Both the position numbers and the translations under genes were made by a program. From Janibacter limosus (GTDB lineage: Bacteria > Actinomycetota > Actinomycetes > Actinomycetales > Dermatophilaceae), in NCBI RefSeq assembly GCF_004295485.1, contig NZ_CP036164.1:1-64000 (forward strand): a stretch of DNA of 64,000 nt, in the 5' to 3' direction. Below the pieces are notes generated by a model. The model was not told the origin of the DNA, searched no databases, and saw only the letters and a list, made by a program, of their open reading frames with translations. How positions within the stretch are numbered: the first letter of the stretch is position 1; each line of letters begins with the position of its first letter. Positions 44,100 through 52,228 of this stretch are shown in pieces.

Positions 44100-44757
44100 T
44101 CGGCGGGTTGAGCTGCTCGACCGGACCGCGCCGGTAGAGCTTGGCCGGCCGCCCCGGCTCAGCGCTCGACGTCGCGCCGGTCTCCTCCAGAAAACCGGGG
44201 GTCTTGGTCACCTTGCGGTGGAAGTTGCGCGGGTCCAGCCGCTCGCCCCACACCGCCTCGTAGACCTCCCGCAGCTGGCTGACGGTGAACTCCGGCGGGC
44301 AGAAGGCTGCGCCCAGCGAGCTGTACTCGAGCTTGGCCCGCGCGCGCTCGACCCCGTCGCGCAGGATCTCGTCGTGGTCGAAGGCCAGGTCCAGGTCGAG
44401 GGCGTCCGCGACCGGCCACCACCGGGCGTCGGCAGCATCGGTGCCGGCCGCCGGCGCGGCAGCGTCCGGGGTGAGCGCCAGGTGCGCGACCGTCACCGTC
44501 CGGCCCCTCGGGTCGCGGCCGGGCGCGCCATAGGTCGCCAGCTGCTCGAGGTGGAGGTCGGTCAGGCCGGTCTCCTCCCGCAGCTCCCGGTCGGCCGCTG
44601 ACCGCAGGTCCTCGTCCGGGAGCACGTAACCACCCGGCAGGGCCCAGTCGCCGACGAAGGGGGGAACCCCCCTTCGCACGAGCAGGACGCACAGCTCGCC
44701 GGAGCGGACCGTGAGGATCGCCAGGTCGACGGTGACGGCCATGAGTGATGCGGTCAT
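44089..44757 (-). CDS. nrtR: NUDIX-domain protein with C-terminal winged helix (NrtR-like)
   Basis: A 222-residue protein. The NUDIX box GYVLPDEDLRSAADRELREE followed by TGL (about residues 43-65) keeps the full G-x5-E-x7-RE-x2-EE-x-G pattern. The C-terminal winged helix is FTVSQLREVYEAVWGERLDP, RNFHRKVTKTPGFLEETGA and GRPAKLYRR. This is the NrtR architecture: ADP-ribose-sensing repressors of NAD metabolism. An intact box leaves open ADP-ribose hydrolysis as well. It is divergent from an SPFH gene and a NAD-kinase-like gene, with GTCA-N3-TGAC dyads between them, which supports a regulator of NAD(P)-linked genes. Confidence 0.85.
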   Translation of the reverse strand: MTASLMAVTVDLAILTVRSGELCVLLVRRGVPPFVGDWALPGGYVLPDEDLRSAADRELREETGLTDLHLEQLATYGAPGRDPRGRTVTVAHLALTPDAAAPAAGTDAADARWWPVADALDLDLAFDHDEILRDGVERARAKLEYSSLGAAFCPPEFTVSQLREVYEAVWGERLDPRNFHRKVTKTPGFLEETGATSSAEPGRPAKLYRRGPVEQLNPPITR

Positions 44758-44775
44758 GGGAGCAGCCTAGCGCGC

Positions 44776-44830
44776 TTATCGTCAGATTGACATTTAGCGC
44801 TCGACAGGGTTATCGTCAACATGACGCAAA
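44776..44830. promoter_or_regulatory. Two GTCA-N3-TGAC dyads, candidate NrtR boxes
   Basis: TTATCGTCAGATTGACATTT (44776-44795) and TTATCGTCAACATGACGCAA (44810-44829) share TTATC-GTCA-N3-TGAC. The centres are 34 bp apart in the 95-bp gap between nrtR and the divergent SPFH gene. NrtR operators are palindromes of this kind, so binding by the adjacent gene product is likely but unproven. Confidence 0.65.
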
Positions 44831-44852
44831 CAACCCGAGGAGGCGCGTCACC

Positions 44853-45884
44853 ATGGCAACCATCACCAGCTATCCCTTCGTCACCCACCTGCGGACCCCG
44901 GCCACGAGCTATGTCCAGCACCTCGCCCACGGCACCCTCAAGCACGAAGGGGTCGGCAGCTCCTTCTGGTTCCGCCGGCTGCCCGCCGTGCTCAGCGAGG
45001 TGCCCGTCGACGACCGCGAGCAGGCCGTCCTGGTCAAGGTGCGCGCCAGCGACCTGCAGGAGGTCAACGTGCCCGGCGTCGTCACCTACCGCATCGCCCA
45101 GCCGGCGACCGCGGCCGCCCGGGTCGACTTCGGGATCGACGCGAAGGGAGGAGCCTGGCTCGGCCGTCCCCTCGAGGTCGTCGGCGCCACGGTCCACGGA
45201 GCTGCCGCCGACGCGATCACAGCCGGGCTCACCGGACGGCCCCTGGCCCAGATCCTCATGAGTGACCCGGCAGACCTGGCCGGACGGGTCATCCAGCGGC
45301 TCACCGCCGACCCGCGACTGGCCGACCTCGGCATCGCCGTCGTCGCCGTCCGCTTCGACGTGCTGCGGGCCGACCCGGACGTCGAGCGGGCCCTGCAGCT
45401 CCCGTCGCGCGAGCAGATCCAGCAGGAGGCGGACAAGGCGACCTTCGAGCGTCGGGCCGTCGCGGTCGAGCGCGAGGCCGCGATCGGGGAGAACGAGCTG
45501 ACCAACCAGATCGACCTGGCCCGCCGCGAGGAGGAGCTCATCGCCCAGCGGGGCGCCAACCGGGTGCGCGAGGCACAGGACAGCGCCGCCGCCGACCGGG
45601 TCACGGTCGCTGCCGAGGGTGAGCGCACCGTCTCGCTCGCGAGGGCCAGCGCCGAGGCGACCGAGGCCATGGGGGCCGCAGAGGCCCAGGCCGAGCGGGC
45701 CCGTCTGGCAGCCCAGTCGGAGGTGGCGCCGCAGGTGCTCATGGCCCTGGCGCTGCGCGAGCTGGCGGGCAACCTGCCCGACATCGACCAGCTCGTCCTG
45801 ACGCCCGACGTCGTGAGCAGCGTGCTGGGTCGGCTGGCCGTCGGCCAGCCTCCGGCCACGACGACGGCGCGAGAGGAGCTCTGA
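44853..45884 (+). CDS. SPFH/band-7 (slipin-like) domain protein
   Basis: A 343-residue protein without an obvious N-terminal membrane helix (MATITSYPFVTHLRTPATSY). The SPFH core has SSFWFRRLPAVLSEVPVDDR, VKVRASDLQEVNVPGVVTYR and ITAGLTGRPLAQILMSDPAD. A long Ala/Glu/Arg coiled coil follows (about residues 190-310: REQIQQEADKATFERRAVAV, EREAAIGENELTNQIDLARR). Such proteins make large oligomers or cages that scaffold membrane or enzyme complexes. GAGGAGG is placed well before ATG 44853. The next gene, NAD-kinase-like, starts three bases after the stop. Confidence 0.85.
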   Translation: MATITSYPFVTHLRTPATSYVQHLAHGTLKHEGVGSSFWFRRLPAVLSEVPVDDREQAVLVKVRASDLQEVNVPGVVTYRIAQPATAAARVDFGIDAKGGAWLGRPLEVVGATVHGAAADAITAGLTGRPLAQILMSDPADLAGRVIQRLTADPRLADLGIAVVAVRFDVLRADPDVERALQLPSREQIQQEADKATFERRAVAVEREAAIGENELTNQIDLARREEELIAQRGANRVREAQDSAAADRVTVAAEGERTVSLARASAEATEAMGAAEAQAERARLAAQSEVAPQVLMALALRELAGNLPDIDQLVLTPDVVSSVLGRLAVGQPPATTTAREEL

Positions 45885-45887
45885 GCG

Positions 45888-46778
45888 ATGGGCACCCCAC
45901 GGGTCGTCGTCGCCCACCGGGCGAGCGAGTACACCGAGCTGATCGCCCGGCACGGCACTCGGGGCCAGGTCGGATTCGTCCTCGAGACACGGGGGCGGGC
46001 GCTCGCCGAGGTGGACGCCGGCCACGAGGCGCTCGAGGTCGCGCTCGCCACGGTGGGCGCGGCGATCCCTGCCGACTGGCGCCGGGCCACGGTGGAGCGG
46101 GCCGAGCTGGCCCGCTTCGTCTTCGAGCCGGGCGACGTCGTCGTCGCCGTCGGCCCGGACGGGCTGGTCGCCAACGTCGCCAAGTACCTGCGCGGCCAGC
46201 CGGTGATCGGTGTCGACCCACGGGCGGGGGTCAACGCCGGGGTCCTCGTGACCCACGCCGCGTCTGCCGTGGCAGGGCTCCTGCCGCTCGTGGCGAAGGG
46301 GGGAGCCCGCACCCTCGATCGCACCATGGTCGAGGCCGTCGCCGACGACGGCCAGCGCCTGCTGGCGCTCAACGAGGTCTTCGTCGGGCAGGCTGGGCAC
46401 CAGTCGGCGCGCTACTCGCTGCAGGTCGGTGGCCGGGTCGAGCGGCAGTCCTCGTCGGGCGTGATCGTCGGGACCGGCACCGGGTCGACGGGGTGGTGCG
46501 CCTCGCTGCAGCGCATCCAGGCGCCGGACCTGTCGCTGCCGGAGCCGACCTCGCCCCGGTTGTCGTGGTTCGTCCGCGAGCCCTGGCCCTCGCCGAGCAC
46601 GGGTGCCGACCTCGTCGCCGGGGCGATGGCCGCGCAGGAGGAGCTCGCCATCGACGTCGAGTCGGAGGGCCTGGTGGTCTTCGGCGACGGCATGGAGCAG
46701 GACCGGCTGACCCTGGGCTGGGGGCAGCGGGTCGTGGTGCGTCGGGCGCCCGAGGTGCTGCGTACCGTGGTCGCATGA
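45888..46778 (+). CDS. NAD-kinase-like protein
   Basis: A 296-residue protein (MGTPRVVVAHRASEYTELIA). Its centre resembles the NAD kinase/diacylglycerol kinase fold: VVVAVGPDGLVANVAKYLRG (with GPDG where NAD kinases have GGDG), VIGVDPRAGVNAGVLVTHAA, LLALNEVFVGQAGHQSARYS and SSSGVIVGTGTGSTGWCASL, matching the N-E and T-G-S-T-x-Y/W motifs. It may phosphorylate NAD or bind a dinucleotide as sensor. The neighbours (NrtR regulator, SPFH scaffold) support an NAD-linked role. The stop overlaps the next gene as ATGA. Confidence 0.82.
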   Translation: MGTPRVVVAHRASEYTELIARHGTRGQVGFVLETRGRALAEVDAGHEALEVALATVGAAIPADWRRATVERAELARFVFEPGDVVVAVGPDGLVANVAKYLRGQPVIGVDPRAGVNAGVLVTHAASAVAGLLPLVAKGGARTLDRTMVEAVADDGQRLLALNEVFVGQAGHQSARYSLQVGGRVERQSSSGVIVGTGTGSTGWCASLQRIQAPDLSLPEPTSPRLSWFVREPWPSPSTGADLVAGAMAAQEELAIDVESEGLVVFGDGMEQDRLTLGWGQRVVVRRAPEVLRTVVA

Positions 46779-47218
46779 GCGAATTCGTCGTGCGGGTCGA
46801 GACCGAGTTGGAGCCGCAGGTCGCGTGGGCGCGGCTGTGGGACCTCGAGCGCCACACCGCCGTGATCCCCCTGACGACGGTCGCGCTCGACCCCCCGGCC
46901 CTCGCGCTGGGTGAGGGCGTCGGCTTCACCGGCCGCACCGCCCTCGGGCCGCTCGGCTTCGACGACACGATGCGGGTGTTGGTCTGGGAGCCGCCGAGCG
47001 CGAGTGGGGGCCGTGCCGTCGTGACCAAGACCGGAGCCCTCATCGCCGGCCGGATCGAGGCCACCTTCGCCCCCTCCAGAGGGGGCAAGACGCAGATCAC
47101 CTGGCGCCAGGACGTGGCGCTGCCGTGGCTCCCTTCGCGTCTGTCGTGGGCGGAGGGGCTCGCCGCCCGCGCCGCCGCGCCCGGATATCGCCGGGTGCTG
47201 CGCACTTTGCTGGACTGA
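46775..47218 (+). CDS. SRPBCC-type small protein
   Basis: A 147-residue protein (MSEFVVRVETELEPQVAWAR). The pattern PQVAWARLWDLERHTAVIPL, DDTMRVLVWEPPS and RIEATFAPSRGGKTQITWRQ followed by a C-terminal helix fits a START/SRPBCC fold. The ligand is unknown. It overlaps the NAD-kinase-like gene by ATGA and therefore belongs to the nrtR-divergent operon. Confidence 0.75.
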   Translation: MSEFVVRVETELEPQVAWARLWDLERHTAVIPLTTVALDPPALALGEGVGFTGRTALGPLGFDDTMRVLVWEPPSASGGRAVVTKTGALIAGRIEATFAPSRGGKTQITWRQDVALPWLPSRLSWAEGLAARAAAPGYRRVLRTLLD

Positions 47219-47246
47219 CTCCCGGCGGAGTGGCAGCGTCGTGGGC

Positions 47247-47606
47247 ATGGGCATGACACTGCGGATCGAGATCTTCCCGGCCGACATCGAGGCCTCGCTG
47301 GCGTTCTACACGGCATTGGGCTTCGAGGTCGTCGGACGCAAGGAGGGCCCGCCCTACGCCTCGATCGTCAGGGACGAGGTGCGCATCGGGATGGTGCAGT
47401 CGCACGCCCAGCCGAGCGAGCACCGAGCGGTCCCGACCGGCACCGAGATCGTCCTCGGCGTCGACGACGTGCGCGCCGAGAGGGACCGCCTCGTGGCAGC
47501 CGGCATCGAGCTCGCCGAGGACCTGCAGGACCGGGAGTGGGGGCTGACCGACTTCCGCGTGCACGACCCCGACGGGTACTACCTGCGGATCACTGACCGG
47601 CGATGA
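47247..47606 (+). CDS. VOC/glyoxalase-like protein
   Basis: About 119 residues with a single vicinal-oxygen-chelate unit pair: LRIEIFPADIEASLAFYTAL, GFEVVGRKEGPPYASIVRDE and a C-terminal VHDPDGYYLRITDRR. The family covers glyoxalases, dioxygenases and fosfomycin- or bleomycin-resistance proteins. Nothing here fixes the function. Starts at GTG 47241, ATG 47247 and ATG 47253 are possible. It is convergent with hrpB, one base apart. Confidence 0.82.
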   Translation: MGMTLRIEIFPADIEASLAFYTALGFEVVGRKEGPPYASIVRDEVRIGMVQSHAQPSEHRAVPTGTEIVLGVDDVRAERDRLVAAGIELAEDLQDREWGLTDFRVHDPDGYYLRITDRR

Positions 47607-47607
47607 G

Positions 47608-50220
47608 TCAGGAGCGTCGCTTGGTCCGCGCGGTCGCCGGGGCGCTCCACGGGTCCTCGGGCCACGGGTGCCGCGGGTAGCGACCGCGCATCTCGGCGCG
47701 CACCTGCGTGTAGGGGCCGGACCAGAAGGACGCGAGGTCGTCGGTCACCGCCAGCGGCCGCCGCGCCGGCGACAGCAGGTGGAAGAGCACGGGGACCCGA
47801 CCGTCGACGAGCCGCGGGGTCGCGGCCAGGCCGAAGCACTCCTGCAGCTTGACCGCGAGCACCGGTGCGGCAGAAGGCTCGTCGTGCGGCGGCCAGGTGA
47901 TCGTGATGCGTGACCCGCTGGGGACGGGCAGGCGCTCGGGTGCCAGCTCGTCGAGCCGGGTCGCCTCGGGCCACGGCAGCAGACGACGAAGGGGGTCGGT
48001 CAGGTCGACCCTCCCGACCGGCGTCCCTGTCGCGATGCGCCGCAGCTCCGGGCCGAGCCACTCGTCGAGGCGGACGGCCAGCGCCTCGTCGGAGACGTCG
48101 GGCCACGGTGTGCCGAGGTGGTGGTGCAGTGCCGCCAGGCGTCGGCGGAGCCCGTCGGCGGCGGGCGACCACGACAGCAGGCCGAGGCCCTGGGTCTTGA
48201 GGGCGCGGCGCACGGCCCCGGCACCGGTCGCCGCATCGGCGCGGACCGGGGTCGAGCTCAGCTCGATGGCACCGATGGCGTCGACCTCGCGGGCGGTGAC
48301 CCTCCCGTCGCCCAGGTCGGCGCGGACCTCTCGCACCCGCAGGCCGGCGCCGGCGGTCTCGGCCTCCTCGCGGGCGAGGCCGGCGGCCAGCCGGATGACC
48401 GCACCGGTCCCGGCCGCAACCCGACCGTCGGCGCGGGCGACGTCGGCGACGACGACCCACTCGTGGTGGCGAAGGGGGCTGCCCGCCGGCAGCGCGGCCC
48501 GCGTCCCCGAGGCGAGGAGGTAGGTGGGTCCGTCGCCCACCCGACGGGCGATGCGCCCGGGATGGGCCAGGGCCGCGACGAGGCCGGTCGCGCCCGGACG
48601 AGCCCGCATGTCCTTGAGGTCGTGCGCATGTGTACGCATCTCCTTGAGGTCGTGCGCATGGGTGCGCATTTCCTTGAGGTCGTGCGCATGTGTGCGCATT
48701 TCCTTGAGGTCGTGCGCGTCGCTCTCCGAGACCGACGGGAGCAACCGCACCAGCCGGTCGACCTCGCGGCGCCACCGGGCGGACTCACCGGCGCGCCCGG
48801 AGCGCAGGTCCGCCATGAGCCGGTCGAGATCGCCGTCGTCGCTGCGCAGATCCCCGGCCAGGGCCGCGACCACCTCGGCCGCGGCCTGCGACCCGACGAG
48901 ACGCGACCCGTCGAGCAGCGCTCGCGCCAGGCGAGGGTCGGCGGGAACCCGCGCCGCGGCCTCGCCGTCCGGGGTGATCCGGCCGGCGTCGTCGAGCAGC
49001 CCGAGCGCCTGCAGCCCGGCCTCGGCCGCCGCGATGGCGGTGGGCGGGGGAGGGGTGAGCAGCGGGAGGCCCTCACCCCGCGGCGATCCCCACGCCGCGA
49101 GCGTCAGCGCCGTCTCGGTGAGGTCGGCCGTCGTGATCTGCGGGGTGACGTGCTCGGGCGCTCGCGACCACGCCGCCTCCTCGACGAGGCGCACGGCCCG
49201 CCCCGGGCCGAGGCGGGCGGCGCGGCCGGCTCGCTGCGTCATCGAGGCGCGTGAGGCCTGCACGGTGACCAGGCCCGACATGTCGCGTGCGGCGTCGCGG
49301 CGAGGCTCGCGCGAGAGGCAGGCGTCGACGACCAGCCGCACGCCGGGGACGGTGAGCGAGGACTCGGCGAGGTCGGTGGAGACGATGATTCGTGACGAAT
49401 CACCACGGCCCTCACCGGTCGCGCGGTCCTGCTCGCGCGGAGCGAGGCGGCCGTGCAGCGGCAGGACCTCGGCGCCCGGGACGAGGCCGCGGACCTGCTC
49501 GACGACCCGGTCGACCTCGCGGGCGCCGGGGACGAAGACGAGCGTGTCACTCCCTTCGTCATGGTGGTGCGCGGTGGTCCTCGCGACGTGGTCGAGGAAC
49601 TCGCGGGTCACACCGCGCGCGTCGGTCCGCGGGCCGGGGGCGGGTGCCCAGAGGGTCTCGAGCGGGTGCAGCGCGCCCTCGCTGTCGACGACGGGGGCGT
49701 CGCCGAGCAGGCGGGCGATCGCCGGGGCGTCGAGGGTCGCCGACATGGCGACGAGCGGCAGGTCGCGCAGCTGGCGCACCTCGGCGAGCATCCCGAGGAG
49801 GAGGTCGGAGTCGAGCCCGCGCTCGTGGACCTCGTCGAGGACGACGGCCGCGGTCCCGCTGAGCTCGGGGTCGGCGAGGAGGCGGCGCACGAGCACGCCG
49901 GGAGTCACGAACTCGACCCGGGTGCCGGGCTGCACGTGGCGCTCGCCGCGGACGGTGTACCCGGCGAGCTCACCCAGCGGGGTGCCGGTGAGCTGCGCGA
50001 GGCGGCGGGCGGCGGCGCGGACCGTGACCCGGCGCGGCCCGGTCACGACCACCCGACCGTCGACGTGGCTGGCGACGAGCGGTGGCGCCAGGGTCGTCTT
50101 GCCCGAGCCCGGCGGTGCCTGGACGACGGCGACCCCGTGGGCGGTCAGGGCGGCCGTGAGCTCCGGCAGCGCGTCGGCGAAGGGGAGGCCGGCGCCGATC
50201 CTCGCGAGGTCCCAGATCAT
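47608..50220 (-). CDS. hrpB: ATP-dependent RNA helicase HrpB, with an in-frame repeat insertion
   Basis: An 870-residue DEAH helicase. It has VAVVQAPPGSGKTTLAPPLV (motif I, about residue 35), AVVLDEVHERGLDSDLLLGM (motif II), LVAMSATLDAPAIARLLGD (motif III), IIVSTDLAESSLTVPGVRLV (motif V) and QRAGRAARLGPGRAVRL (motif VI). The C-terminal HrpB domain includes RLVDGRVPVLFHLLSPARRP near the end. Around residues 500-540 four units of about DLKEMRTHAH are inserted; they are encoded by the 30-bp form of the CCTTAAGG-type repeat at 48604-48720. The insertion keeps the frame and lies between domains, so the enzyme is probably functional. The start at ATG 50220 fits the family. Confidence 0.92.
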   Translation of the reverse strand: MIWDLARIGAGLPFADALPELTAALTAHGVAVVQAPPGSGKTTLAPPLVASHVDGRVVVTGPRRVTVRAAARRLAQLTGTPLGELAGYTVRGERHVQPGTRVEFVTPGVLVRRLLADPELSGTAAVVLDEVHERGLDSDLLLGMLAEVRQLRDLPLVAMSATLDAPAIARLLGDAPVVDSEGALHPLETLWAPAPGPRTDARGVTREFLDHVARTTAHHHDEGSDTLVFVPGAREVDRVVEQVRGLVPGAEVLPLHGRLAPREQDRATGEGRGDSSRIIVSTDLAESSLTVPGVRLVVDACLSREPRRDAARDMSGLVTVQASRASMTQRAGRAARLGPGRAVRLVEEAAWSRAPEHVTPQITTADLTETALTLAAWGSPRGEGLPLLTPPPPTAIAAAEAGLQALGLLDDAGRITPDGEAAARVPADPRLARALLDGSRLVGSQAAAEVVAALAGDLRSDDGDLDRLMADLRSGRAGESARWRREVDRLVRLLPSVSESDAHDLKEMRTHAHDLKEMRTHAHDLKEMRTHAHDLKDMRARPGATGLVAALAHPGRIARRVGDGPTYLLASGTRAALPAGSPLRHHEWVVVADVARADGRVAAGTGAVIRLAAGLAREEAETAGAGLRVREVRADLGDGRVTAREVDAIGAIELSSTPVRADAATGAGAVRRALKTQGLGLLSWSPAADGLRRRLAALHHHLGTPWPDVSDEALAVRLDEWLGPELRRIATGTPVGRVDLTDPLRRLLPWPEATRLDELAPERLPVPSGSRITITWPPHDEPSAAPVLAVKLQECFGLAATPRLVDGRVPVLFHLLSPARRPLAVTDDLASFWSGPYTQVRAEMRGRYPRHPWPEDPWSAPATARTKRRS
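48604..48720 (-). repeat. Tandem 30-bp repeats inside hrpB, coding form of the dyad family, array 3
   Basis: On the reverse strand four units read GCGCACGACCTCAAGGAAAT, with variants GAGAT and GACAT at the end, then GCGCACACAT-type linkers. Compared with arrays 1 and 2, the central CCTTAAGG is CCTCAAGG and the period is 30 instead of 31 bp, which keeps the frame (Asp-Leu-Lys-Glu-Met-Arg-Thr-His-Ala-His). Confidence 0.88.
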
Positions 50221-50307
50221 CGACGCTCCAGGACGAAGAGCCGCGTCGTCGTGTCGTCTTCGCGGCGCTCGGTCGTCAGGGTCGTGAGCACGGTGGTCTC
50301 CTGTGCA

Positions 50308-51675
50308 TCAGCTGGTCGGCGGGCCGGGCCGGCGTGGACCACGGGCGGGGCGACGGGCGAGCTGTCGGACGAAGGCCCGTCGGGTCGGGCTGAGGCGGGT
50401 CGTCATGGAGCGAAGGGGGTGGGCCAGGCCGGCGCCGACGAGCACGCCGAGGGCGATGGACGCGACGATGACGAGCACCTCGACGGCCGCGAGCACGCCG
50501 GCCGTCGGCGAGGACTCGATCTGGGCGACGGACACCAGGCCGAGGGACCCGGGCACGAGCAGCCAGAAGCTCGGCAGGAAGGCCACGACGCGCGGCACCT
50601 GGGGCCGGACGAACTCGATGAGCGTCGCGGTGAGGCTCGCGGCGCAGGCCCCGACGAAGGCACCGACCCAGGGGCCTTCGCCGGCGAGGTTGCCGATCGA
50701 CTGGGCGACGAAGGTCGCGAGGACCGTGACGAGCAGCGCGGGCACGAGGGAGGGCGGCACCGACTCGAGGAGGGTGATGCCCACCGCGATGAGGACGAGG
50801 CCGACGAGGGCCACCCACCAGCCCAGGCCCTCGGGTCGGGCGCCGTCGAGGCTCGACAGCGGGACGCCGAGCACGGCCACCGCGGCGCCGACGCCGAGTG
50901 CCGCCAGCAGCATCTGGGTGCCGCCGTAGGCCAGCCGCCCGGTGCCCGCCATCATCGCGCCGGCCGACAGCTCGGTGAGCCCGGTGACGATGAGCGAGCC
51001 CGGCAGCAGCACGGCGATGGGCGGCACGAGGGTCCACAGCGGGGCGTCGACGAGCCCGCGCTCGGCGAGGGCGAAGGCGGCGGCCGACGAGGTGAAGGCA
51101 GCGAGGAAGGGCAGCAACGGCCCGACGAAGAGGGTCCGGCCGCCGAGCAGGACGAGCCCGGCGACGACCTGGCTGATGACGGCGGCGAAGACGATGGAGG
51201 ACCACGCGGGGGCAAGCACCAGCGCGATGCCGACCGCCACGAGGAAGGACCCGAGAGGCACCCCGTAGGCGGGGTAACGGTGCGGGCGCTGGCGCAGGAC
51301 GGACAGCCGCTGGAGGGCCTCGGCGGCAGGGAGGGTCCCGGCCGTCAGCGCGGCGTGCACTGCCGTCACCTCGGCGAGCTGGTCCAGCCGCACGCCGCCG
51401 TCGACCGCCTCGAAGGTGGCCGGCTCACCGCTCGCGAGCGTCACCCACAGGCCCGTCGGCGAGGCGGCGACCTCGATGCCGTCATGGCCCAGGGCCGCGG
51501 CGGCCTCCCGCACGTCCTCCTCGACCTCGTGCACCGGCATGCCTCCCGCGAGCAGCCCGGAGCCCATCCAGGCGAGCAGGCGTCGAGTCTGCTGGGCCTC
51601 GTCCGGCTGGGGCGGGGTCGGGGGCGTCGGCACGACGTCGATCCTCCCACCCGGTGCGCGACCGCTCGTCTGCAT
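50308..51675 (-). CDS. Threonine/serine exporter family protein (ThrE-like)
   Basis: A 455-residue protein. The cytoplasmic N-terminal ThrE domain has LLAWMGSGLLAGGMPVHEVE, EDVREAAAALGHDGIEVAAS and a conserved central core. About ten helices follow (e.g. GSFLVAVGIALVLAPAWSSI, VPPIAVLLPGSLIVTGLTEL, with the LLPGS and TELSAG motifs). C. glutamicum ThrE exports threonine and serine, and this may do likewise. The 86-bp gap to hrpB shows no gene. Confidence 0.88.
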   Translation of the reverse strand: MQTSGRAPGGRIDVVPTPPTPPQPDEAQQTRRLLAWMGSGLLAGGMPVHEVEEDVREAAAALGHDGIEVAASPTGLWVTLASGEPATFEAVDGGVRLDQLAEVTAVHAALTAGTLPAAEALQRLSVLRQRPHRYPAYGVPLGSFLVAVGIALVLAPAWSSIVFAAVISQVVAGLVLLGGRTLFVGPLLPFLAAFTSSAAAFALAERGLVDAPLWTLVPPIAVLLPGSLIVTGLTELSAGAMMAGTGRLAYGGTQMLLAALGVGAAVAVLGVPLSSLDGARPEGLGWWVALVGLVLIAVGITLLESVPPSLVPALLVTVLATFVAQSIGNLAGEGPWVGAFVGACAASLTATLIEFVRPQVPRVVAFLPSFWLLVPGSLGLVSVAQIESSPTAGVLAAVEVLVIVASIALGVLVGAGLAHPLRSMTTRLSPTRRAFVRQLARRPARGPRRPGPPTS

Positions 51676-51679
51676 TGCC

Positions 51680-52228
51680 CTAGGGCAGTGCGAGCTTGGT
51701 GGCGATGCGCTGGACCGTCAGCCAGGTGCGGGTGGTGATGTCCTTGCCGTGGGTGCGCTCGAGCCACCGCATGAAGTCCGGGGTCTTGCCCGGTTCGCTG
51801 TTGTCGATGACCGCGAGGAAGGCTCGGGCCGGCTCGTCGAAGCGGACCAGGCGCATCCGCGGGTCGGGGTCTGCGGGCAGGTCGGCCGGCTGCCCGGCGC
51901 CGTCCTTGAGGAAGGTCGCGACGAGGTAGCTGCCGCGGCCGTGCGTCAGCCCGGGGAAGGGGTCGCTGTCGATGAGTGCCTGCAGCTCGCCGAGCTCACG
52001 GATGATCGTGCCGCCACCGATGCCGAGGTCAGCGACCAGCGCCTCCTGGATGGTCCGCTCGAGCCGCGGCACATCGGTCTGCTCGCTGCGGAAGAGGATG
52101 TTGCCGCTCGCCAGGACCGACTCCACCCGCTCGTGGCCGAGCCCCTCGATCACCCCGCGCAGCTGGACATTGCTGTTGTTGGGCAGGGCCGGGGCGATCC
52201 CGCGCAGGAGCGCGACGTAGCGGTTCAC
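51680..52228 (-). CDS. DUF1697 family protein
   Basis: A 182-residue protein from GTG 52228 (VNRYVALLRGIAPALPNNSN). The DUF1697 pattern is plain: VALLRGI, HERVESVLASGNILFRSEQT, a central FPGLTHGRGSYLVATFLKDG and a C-terminal SEPGKTPDFMRWLERTHGKD and ITTRTWLTVQRI. The function is unknown. The start overlaps the SDR stop as GTGA, so it is coupled to that gene. It ends 5 bp before the ThrE-like start. Confidence 0.87.
   Translation of the reverse strand: MNRYVALLRGIAPALPNNSNVQLRGVIEGLGHERVESVLASGNILFRSEQTDVPRLERTIQEALVADLGIGGGTIIRELGELQALIDSDPFPGLTHGRGSYLVATFLKDGAGQPADLPADPDPRMRLVRFDEPARAFLAVIDNSEPGKTPDFMRWLERTHGKDITTRTWLTVQRIATKLALP

Noticed and set aside
50221..50307. Possible small gene between hrpB and the ThrE-like gene
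   Set aside because: The gap is short and has no start with a ribosome site or conserved-looking frame.
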